From NCBI GenBank assembly GCA_017469925.1, contig JAFUFK010000013.1, forward strand, positions 310,001-374,000: a DNA stretch of 64,000 nt, read 5' to 3'. Positions 58,129 through 64,000 of the stretch are shown here, one piece after another; position 1 is the first letter of the stretch, and the number at the start of each line of letters is the position of its first letter. This DNA is from Bacteroidaceae bacterium (GTDB lineage Bacteria; Bacteroidota; Bacteroidia; Bacteroidales; Bacteroidaceae). A program made the position numbers and the translations under genes. Below the pieces are notes generated by a model. It saw nothing but the letters and a program-made list of their open reading frames with translations, was not told where the DNA came from and ran no database searches.

Positions 58129-59516
58129 TTCAAGCCTAGGCTCAACCATTCCTTGAACATCAGATAACCGTGCTCTCTCTTGTAGTTGCGGCTACTATCG
58201 TCAAAGCGCGGATAGGCATAGAACTTGGCCGACAGGTATTTGTTGATGGTGAAGTCTAGCGTGTTTTCCCACTCAAACAACGTGCTGTGGAAATTCGAGA
58301 ACCAATAGAAGCGACTCGTCCACATGACGTTCTTCATAATCTTTATCTTGCTGTTCACCGTCAGGTTGGGACCGAACTTGTGGAGAAAGTGGTCGTCCAT
58401 GTGTTCCATACCATAGGTGCGCGTGTACCAATATTTATAGCGTCCGTAGCCACTACCGTCCAGAAGCATATTGCCCTCGTCGTCCATATCGAAGTGTCTC
58501 GAGTGCAATTTACCCACATAAGTCATGTAGTATGCCAAGGGAGACATATATACTGAAAGATCGACCTTGCCATTCTTGCTCTTATACTTATAGTCCATAC
58601 CTACGGAAACGGTCAGATACAGTGGCGTACCGAAGCAAGACTTCCAGTCCTGCTTATTCTTCTCGTAATATGGAGCCAACTGGGTGTACGACATCACCTG
58701 GCCCGTGTAGAACCAGTTTTTGGCAGCCTTGTAACCAAGCTTCGAGGTCAGTCGCAACAAGTTGCTCGTCACGCGGAATTTATGATAGTCGTCACTGGTT
58801 GTCGTCTGGAAACCGAGTTGGGCCTCCAATTTGTTATCCCACTGCACTTTCCGTTTATTGTCATAGTTGGCCTCGAGGGTCAGCATGCCGATGCCTTGAT
58901 AGTTGTTCTCACCACCCTGATACCAGTTCTCGGAGAAGTACGACTGGGTGAACTGCAATGAGGCGTTTCCCTTAAACTTCCAGAAGTTAGGCTTCTTGGG
59001 GATTACGGTTATCGTATCGGGCATATCGGTCTCCAAGTCAACAACGACGGCCTTTTCGGCCAGTTTCGGTTCAACCACCGTCACAGGCGATTTAATCTCC
59101 TCACGCAAGGCTGGTTCTTCCTTCAGCACTTCCTCGGTACGACTTATCAGACCGGGATTGTTTACATATAGTTGTGCCAGTGCATAGTCGGAGGCCTCGG
59201 TAGCTCCCAATGCAGGTGAAATGGCTGATGGCGATGTCTGTGGCCAACTGATGCCCATCACTTGATGGAGCGGGCGGCCATAATAGGTGCCAGGTGTCAT
59301 AAGACGGAAGAAGTAGGGATTCAGCTGCATGTTCTCAGCCTTGCTTGCCACGTTGCTCAATGACTCGTCGCGCGTTTGGGCCAACAACTCCAATGCCTGC
59401 TCGTAAGCTGCATAGATGCTATCGTTCGCTGTGGGTGTCTTACTCGCTATTCGCTCACTTGCATAAGCCGGAAGCATGAATAGGCATACTACCACTAAGG
59501 AATAAAACTTCGTCAT
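58116..59516 (-). CDS. DUF3078 outer-membrane-type protein
   Basis: A 466-residue exported protein (signal peptide [20 protein letters not shown]). After an N-terminal linker containing [39 protein letters not shown], the rest matches DUF3078, a Bacteroidota family predicted to form beta-strands in the outer membrane; it ends in the aromatic [10 protein letters not shown] typical of barrel proteins. Divergent from yidC with a short gap. Function unknown. Confidence 0.85.
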   Translation of the reverse strand: MTKFYSLVVVCLFMLPAYASERIASKTPTANDSIYAAYEQALELLAQTRDESLSNVASKAENMQLNPYFFRLMTPGTYYGRPLHQVMGISWPQTSPSAISPALGATEASDYALAQLYVNNPGLISRTEEVLKEEPALREEIKSPVTVVEPKLAEKAVVVDLETDMPDTITVIPKKPNFWKFKGNASLQFTQSYFSENWYQGGENNYQGIGMLTLEANYDNKRKVQWDNKLEAQLGFQTTTSDDYHKFRVTSNLLRLTSKLGYKAAKNWFYTGQVMSYTQLAPYYEKNKQDWKSCFGTPLYLTVSVGMDYKYKSKNGKVDLSVYMSPLAYYMTYVGKLHSRHFDMDDEGNMLLDGSGYGRYKYWYTRTYGMEHMDDHFLHKFGPNLTVNSKIKIMKNVMWTSRFYWFSNFHSTLFEWENTLDFTINKYLSAKFYAYPRFDDSSRNYKREHGYLMFKEWLSLGLNYSF

Positions 59517-59534
59517 AAGTACTAAAATTTTCTA

Positions 59535-59542
59535 CAAAGATA
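59535..59542 (-). promoter_or_regulatory. -7 box for the DUF3078 gene
   Basis: Minus-strand TATCTTTG at 59542-59535, 19 bases from the start codon. Confidence 0.6.
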
Positions 59543-59585
59543 GTTATTTTGGGGGATATATGTCTCGCTTTACTGATATTTTTTG

Positions 59586-59593
59586 TATCTTTG
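59586..59593 (+). promoter_or_regulatory. -7 box for yidC
   Basis: TATCTTTG at 59586-59593, about 32 bases before ATG 59626. No obvious TTTG upstream. Confidence 0.65.
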
Positions 59594-59625
59594 CGCGTTA
59601 TTATGTAAAATCTCTAAATAAGAAT

Positions 59626-61494
59626 ATGGATAAAAACACAGTTACAGGATTCGTGCTCATCGCACTGGTACTAATCGCCTTCTCGTGGTGGAGCCGCCCT
59701 AGCGAGGCCCAGTTGAGGGAAATGGCACGTCAAGACTCTATTGCACAAGTAGAACAAGCCAAGGCACAGGTTGAGGCAGAGAAGGCTCTCCTTACTGAGC
59801 AAGCAAAGGAGGCAGATAACATTGATTCCACATCGGCCTTCTTCACCAGCAAGAAAGGGGAAGGGCAACTTGTGAGGTTAGATAATACTCTCGTCGGCGT
59901 GACGTTGAGCACCCGTGGAGGCATGGTTGAGCAAGCAGTACTGCATGATTATAAGAACCAGCAGGGTAAGGAGGTTACCCTACTTTCAGCCGACGATAGT
60001 CACATGGCTTTTGCCCTGGCTGGTAAGAACGAAAACATCACGAGCGACGACCTCTACTTCATCGTAACCGAACAGACCGACACTACTGCCACCCTACAAG
60101 CCCAGACGGTCTCAGGAGGAACCCTGAGCCTGCGTTATTACCTGCATCCTGAAAGCTACATGCTCGACCTCGTTATCGAGAGCAAGGGACTTCAGCACCT
60201 CTTTGCCCCATCGATGAACAGCATCGACCTCACTTGGGAGAACCGTGCGCAACAGCAGGAGAAAGGTGCTTCGTTTGAAGGCAGATATGCGGCACTTACC
60301 TATAAGATTAAAGGACAGGGAACCAAGAAGCTTAACGAGATGAAAGCTACGGAGAAGGACATCGACAAGATACTCGACTGGGTTGACTTTAAGGACCAGT
60401 TCTTCTCGGCTATACTGATTGCCCATCAGGACTTCAAGAACGTCCACCTCTCAAGCAATCCCATGGAGAAAGGTAGTGGTTACATAAAGGCTTATTCGGC
60501 CCAAATGCAAACCCTGTTCGACCCCACAGGCAAGCAACCCACTCAGCTCCAACTCTACCTTGGTCCTAACGACTTCAGTGCGCTGAAGCATGCCAACCGG
60601 CTCTCGCTTACCGGAAAGTCGCTGAAACTTCAAAACCTCGTCTATTTCGGTTGGCCTATAGTTAAGTGGATTAACCGCTGGTTCATCCTCCCCCTGTTTG
60701 ACGGACTGACCAAGTTGGGCCTAAACATGGGTATCGTGCTCCTGTTGCTTACTGTCATTGTCAAGGCTCTGGTCTATCCCGCTACAAAGAAAAGTTATCT
60801 GGCAGGTGCTCGGATGCGTGTCCTGAAGCCTGAAATTGACCAGCTCAACGCTAAATATCCCAAACAGGAAGATGCCATGAAGAAACAACAGGAAATGATG
60901 CAGCTCTACTCCCAATATGGCGTATCGCCCATGGGGGGGTGTCTGCCGATGCTCATCCAGATGCCCATCTGGATTGCACTCTTCAACTTCATTCCTAACG
61001 CCATCAAACTTCGTGGCGAGAGTTTCCTTTGGGCCAACGACCTCAGTGCCTATGACGACCTTATCCATTGGTCGAAGAACCTGTGGCTCATCGGTGACCA
61101 CATCAGTATCTTCTGCCTTTTATTCTCGCTCACCAACATTGTCAACATGTTCATCTCCATGCGTCAGCAGCAGAACACGGCCATGATGTCGCCCGAACAA
61201 CAGCAACAAATGAAGATGATGCAGTGGATGATGGGCATCATGCCAGTATTCTTCTTCTTCATGTTCAACGACTATTCGTCGGGCCTCTCCTACTATTACT
61301 TCCTTTCGGGCCTTACGACAATACTCATCATGTGGGCTCTGCGCCGTTTTACTGATGACAAGAAGCTCCGTGCCCAACTCGATGATTACAAGGCTCGTCA
61401 TGCCAATGACCCCAAGAAGATGGGAGGCCTTGCAGCCCGGCTCGAAGCAATGCAGAAGATGGCCGAGGAACAGCAGAAAATGCGTAAGCGCTAA
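59626..61494 (+). CDS. yidC: Membrane protein insertase YidC
   Basis: A 622-residue insertase. ATG 59626 (MDKNTVTGFVLIALVLIAFSWWS) gives the first helix. A large periplasmic beta domain spans ~70-345 and the conserved insertase core starts at WFILPLFDGLTKLGLNMGIVLLLLTVIVKALVYPATKKSYLAGARMRVLKPEI. It continues with SPMGGCLPMLIQMPIWIALFNF and ends with a basic tail. It inserts proteins in the inner membrane alone or with Sec. Followed at 29 bases by DUF1846. Confidence 0.97.
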   Translation: MDKNTVTGFVLIALVLIAFSWWSRPSEAQLREMARQDSIAQVEQAKAQVEAEKALLTEQAKEADNIDSTSAFFTSKKGEGQLVRLDNTLVGVTLSTRGGMVEQAVLHDYKNQQGKEVTLLSADDSHMAFALAGKNENITSDDLYFIVTEQTDTTATLQAQTVSGGTLSLRYYLHPESYMLDLVIESKGLQHLFAPSMNSIDLTWENRAQQQEKGASFEGRYAALTYKIKGQGTKKLNEMKATEKDIDKILDWVDFKDQFFSAILIAHQDFKNVHLSSNPMEKGSGYIKAYSAQMQTLFDPTGKQPTQLQLYLGPNDFSALKHANRLSLTGKSLKLQNLVYFGWPIVKWINRWFILPLFDGLTKLGLNMGIVLLLLTVIVKALVYPATKKSYLAGARMRVLKPEIDQLNAKYPKQEDAMKKQQEMMQLYSQYGVSPMGGCLPMLIQMPIWIALFNFIPNAIKLRGESFLWANDLSAYDDLIHWSKNLWLIGDHISIFCLLFSLTNIVNMFISMRQQQNTAMMSPEQQQQMKMMQWMMGIMPVFFFFMFNDYSSGLSYYYFLSGLTTILIMWALRRFTDDKKLRAQLDDYKARHANDPKKMGGLAARLEAMQKMAEEQQKMRKR

Positions 61495-61496
61495 AT

Positions 61497-61518
61497 AGTA
61501 AATGATTAAATGGTAAAT
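61497..61518 (+). repeat. AAATGGT-type short tandem repeat
   Basis: Units AAATAGT, AAATGATT, AAATGGT, AAATGTG fill the gap between yidC and the DUF1846 gene. Period 7-8. Confidence 0.6.
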
Positions 61519-61523
61519 GTGAG

Positions 61524-62987
61524 ATGAAGATAGGATTCGACAACGAGAAGTACCTTAAGATACAGAGTGAACGCATACGCGAGCGCATCGCCCAGTTTGA
61601 CGGAAAACTATATTTGGAATTGGGAGGAAAGCTCTTCGACGACCACCATGCTTCTCGCGTACTGCCTGGCTTCAAGCCTGATTCTAAGTTGCGGATGTTT
61701 GCCCAGCTACGCGACCAGTTGGAGATAGTCATCGTCGTTTCGGCCGAGGACATAGAGAAGAACAAGGTACGTGCCGACTTAGGTATCACCTACGACGAGG
61801 ATGTGCTCCGCCTGAGGGAAGAGTTCATGAACCGCGACTTCATGGTGGGGTCAGTCGTTATTACCCACTATAGCGGACAGCATGCTGCCGATCAGTTCCG
61901 CCATCGTCTTGAGCGTCTAGGCATTCGTTCTTATGTCCATTACTTAATAGACGGTTATCCTCATAACGTCGAACTTATAGCTTCAGACGAAGGCTTTGGC
62001 AAGAACGACTATGTGGAGACCTCGCGTGAACTGGTTATCGTCACTGCTCCAGGCCCGGGAAGTGGTAAGATGGCCGTGTGTCTCTCACAGCTTTACAACG
62101 AAAATAAGCGAGGAGTCAGTGCCGGTTATGCCAAGTTCGAGACCTTCCCCGTATGGAGCCTGCCCCTGAAGCATCCTGTCAATATCGCTTACGAAGCGGC
62201 TACTGCCGACCTGAACGATGTGAACATGATTGACCCCTTCCACCTCGAAGCCTACGATAAAATAGCGGTCAACTATAATCGTGATATCGAAATATTCCCC
62301 GTACTCAATGCCCTGTTCGAGGGTATATATGGTGGCAGTCCCTACAAGTCGCCTACCGACATGGGCGTCAATATGGTGGGCTTTTGCATCTCCGACGATG
62401 AGGTGTGTTGCAATGCCAGCCGTGAAGAAATTATCCGTCGCTACTACGAGGCCACAAACAAGATGGCGAAAGGTGCCGACAACGAGGCCGAGGTCAATAA
62501 GATTCTGATGCTCTTCAATCAGGCAAAGATTACCACTGCCTATCGTCGCGTTACCGTAGCCGCACAGGCCAAGCAGGAACTCAGCGGACATACAGCCGCA
62601 GCTATGGAGTTGCAGGACGGCACTATCATTACAGCCAAGTCGTCACCCCTATTGGGTTGTTCGGCTGCTCTCCTGCTTAATGCCACCAAGCATCTGGCTG
62701 GTATTGATCATGCCGTAAAACTCATTCCCCAACGCATGATTGAGCCCATACAAAAGACTAAGATTGAGTACCTGGGTGGCAAGAATCCACGTCTGCATAC
62801 CGATGAAGTCTTGGTTGCCTTGAGCGTACTATCACGCGACGACGAGCAATGTCGTCGGGCCCTTGAGCAGTTGCCTATGCTACGTAGTTGCCAAGTCCAC
62901 TCCACCGTCATGCTCAGCGAGGTAGACCAAAAGATTTTCAAGAAACTCGGCTGTGGTCTGACCTGCGATCCCATACGCAAAAAGTAA
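61524..62987 (+). CDS. DUF1846 family protein
   Basis: A 487-residue protein of DUF1846 (UPF0371) family, start MKIGFDNEKYLKIQSERIRERIAQFDGKLYLELGGKLFDDHHASRVLPGFKPDSKLRM. A nucleotide-binding-like segment GPGSGKMAVCLSQLYNENKRG resembles a P-loop. The structure is known for relatives but the reaction is not. The gap to yidC carries a short TAAATGA-type repeat. Cytosolic; likely co-transcribed with yidC. Confidence 0.9.
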   Translation: MKIGFDNEKYLKIQSERIRERIAQFDGKLYLELGGKLFDDHHASRVLPGFKPDSKLRMFAQLRDQLEIVIVVSAEDIEKNKVRADLGITYDEDVLRLREEFMNRDFMVGSVVITHYSGQHAADQFRHRLERLGIRSYVHYLIDGYPHNVELIASDEGFGKNDYVETSRELVIVTAPGPGSGKMAVCLSQLYNENKRGVSAGYAKFETFPVWSLPLKHPVNIAYEAATADLNDVNMIDPFHLEAYDKIAVNYNRDIEIFPVLNALFEGIYGGSPYKSPTDMGVNMVGFCISDDEVCCNASREEIIRRYYEATNKMAKGADNEAEVNKILMLFNQAKITTAYRRVTVAAQAKQELSGHTAAAMELQDGTIITAKSSPLLGCSAALLLNATKHLAGIDHAVKLIPQRMIEPIQKTKIEYLGGKNPRLHTDEVLVALSVLSRDDEQCRRALEQLPMLRSCQVHSTVMLSEVDQKIFKKLGCGLTCDPIRKK

Positions 62988-63003
62988 ATAATACACGCAT
63001 ATC

Positions 63004-64000
63004 ATGAAACGAATCCTTATTATCTTTTCAGCAATTGCCGTCATGAGCGCTTGCAAACAACAAGAAGACAAGACCATCATCACACGGAGCGACATCAAAC
63101 TTGAGAGCGATGTCATGACTCCCGAGGCCTTGTGGGCTATGGGCCACATTGGTTCCTATGCTGTATCGCCCGACCAAAAGCACTTGGCCTACCAAGTAAG
63201 CTATTATAGTGTAGAACAAAACCGTAGCCATACTGTCCTCTATCTGCAAGACATAGCCGAGGGGGCTGAACCCCATCTGCTTACCACCCACAGCGAAAGT
63301 GAGAGTGACCCTGTATGGCTCGCCGACAATGAGTTGGCCTTCGCCTCTGAAGGCGAGGTGTGGACCATGAACATTCGTGGCCGAGTGTTAAAGGCTAAAG
63401 GCCGTCAGCAGTTGACTAAGACTAATGGCGAGGTCGAGGGCTTTCTCTTCTCACCCGACCAAAAGAAGATAATCCTTATTAAGCAAGTACCCTTTCACGA
63501 CATCATTGCCGAGCGCCCTGCAGATTTGCCTAAGAGCACTGGCCGTGTGGTCAACGACCTAATGTATCGCCATTGGGACCACTATGTAGAGTCCATACCC
63601 CACCCTTTCGTGCTTGACCTGGAGACGGGTGAGGAGCACGACATCCTCGAAGGCCAGCCCTACGAGTGCCCCATGGAACCTTTCGGTGGCATCGAGCAAC
63701 TGGCTTGGAGCCCAGACTCGAAGTTCATCGCTTTCACCTGTCGCACGAAAACGGGCCTTGACTACAGCATCTCTACAGACAGCGACATTTTCCTCTACAA
63801 TGTGGAAAGTGGCAACCTGGACGACACTAAGAACCTCTGTAAAGGAGGTATTGAATTCGGTGTAGTGCCCGACGAAGGACTGGCCTACCACACCGACAAT
63901 ATGCTCAATCCCACCAAAACGCTCAAGGAACAGGCCATCAACAAGAAAAGCATTGACTACAACGTGGGTTACGACCAGAACCCCAAGTTCTCGCCCGACG
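63004..64000 (+). CDS. S9-family peptidase (dipeptidyl peptidase-type) lipoprotein, 5' part
   Basis: A frame open from ATG 63004 to the window end (332 codons). The start MKRILIIFSAIAVMSAC has a lipobox cysteine. It is followed by beta-propeller-type repeats with APEALWAMGHIGSYAVSPDQKHLAYQVSYYSVEQNR, WLADNELAFASEGEVW, and WSPDSKFIAFTCRTK. These match the N-terminal propeller of prolyl oligopeptidase (S9) proteins of the DPP/acylaminoacyl-peptidase type; the catalytic Ser domain lies beyond the window. Probably a periplasmic or surface exopeptidase. Sixteen bases after the DUF1846 stop. Confidence 0.85.
   Translation, partial: MKRILIIFSAIAVMSACKQQEDKTIITRSDIKLESDVMTPEALWAMGHIGSYAVSPDQKHLAYQVSYYSVEQNRSHTVLYLQDIAEGAEPHLLTTHSESESDPVWLADNELAFASEGEVWTMNIRGRVLKAKGRQQLTKTNGEVEGFLFSPDQKKIILIKQVPFHDIIAERPADLPKSTGRVVNDLMYRHWDHYVESIPHPFVLDLETGEEHDILEGQPYECPMEPFGGIEQLAWSPDSKFIAFTCRTKTGLDYSISTDSDIFLYNVESGNLDDTKNLCKGGIEFGVVPDEGLAYHTDNMLNPTKTLKEQAINKKSIDYNVGYDQNPKFSPD

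Overview
The window is about 64 kb of chromosome from a member of the Bacteroidota, most likely a Bacteroidales species of the Prevotellaceae/Bacteroidaceae kind. The evidence is the promoter grammar (TTTG, about 20 bases, then TAnnTTTG, seen cleanly in front of several genes), type III glutamine synthetase, many Bacteroidota-only families (DUF4923, DUF4301, DUF4295, DUF3078, HU-HIG proteins, VirE_N/DUF3987 proteins), secreted glycoside hydrolases, and proteins ending in a short 'KGLNI-R--DG---K' tail resembling a type IX sorting tail. Base composition is uneven by eye: the first ~22 kb is very GC-rich, 41.6-44.6 kb is strongly AT-rich, and the last ~12 kb is intermediate.

Layout. 1-5.8 kb: an overlapping plus-strand run (mltG 3' end, CE12-type esterase, capsule glycosyltransferase, GH2-like enzyme). 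5.9 kb: tRNA-Thr(CGT). 6.1-13.1 kb: a tightly coupled plus-strand operon (TlpA-like thioredoxin, queF, HAD phosphatase, GT26 glycosyltransferase, M15-like peptidase, NTP_transf_5 protein), then glnN. 13.1-17.2 kb: an accessory module (HU-like protein, unknown protein, VirE_N protein, DUF3987 helicase-like ATPase). 17.3-22.9 kb: minus-strand serC-serA-DUF1015-YigZ-RluA-DUF4923. 22.9-28.6 kb: secreted GH98 and GH95 enzymes. 28.8-31.5 kb: fabD and an alpha-amylase lipoprotein. 31.5-35.1 kb: SPOR lipoprotein, ruvX, def, TPR protein. 35.3-36.3 kb: YtxH-like, holin-X-like and a small protein. 36.3-41.3 kb: DUF4301-purT (minus) and an RSH (ppGpp synthetase) gene (plus). 41.4-44.7 kb: an AT-rich island (LRR/Big_2 surface protein, DUF2971), a candidate structured RNA and overlapping palindromes. 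44.7-48.3 kb: ftsY-rimO-HU-HU/LysM. 48.3-57.3 kb: a hexuronate catabolic set (exuT, uxuA, mannonate oxidoreductase; kdgK, eda, AraC regulator) split by rpmB-rpmG-DUF4295 and map-tsaD. 57.5-64 kb: engB, DUF3078, yidC, DUF1846 and the 5' part of an S9 peptidase lipoprotein gene.

Genes that appear to work together: the hexuronate set converts fructuronate through mannonate, KDG and KDPG to pyruvate and glyceraldehyde-3-phosphate. serC and serA make serine. The HU/LysM protein beside a plain HU gene could tether DNA to the envelope. No complete SusC/SusD locus is present, so the glycosidases here are outside a classical polysaccharide-utilisation locus.

The most unusual signal is a scatter of short tandem repeats, mostly with a 7-base period, of several sequence families (TGCAAAG-like, AATTATC/ATTGTCA-like, TTTAATG-like, plus a 9-base type). 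They sit between genes and also inside genes, in frame, where they insert runs such as [17 protein letters not shown] or LKDSKDLKDS into otherwise ordinary proteins.
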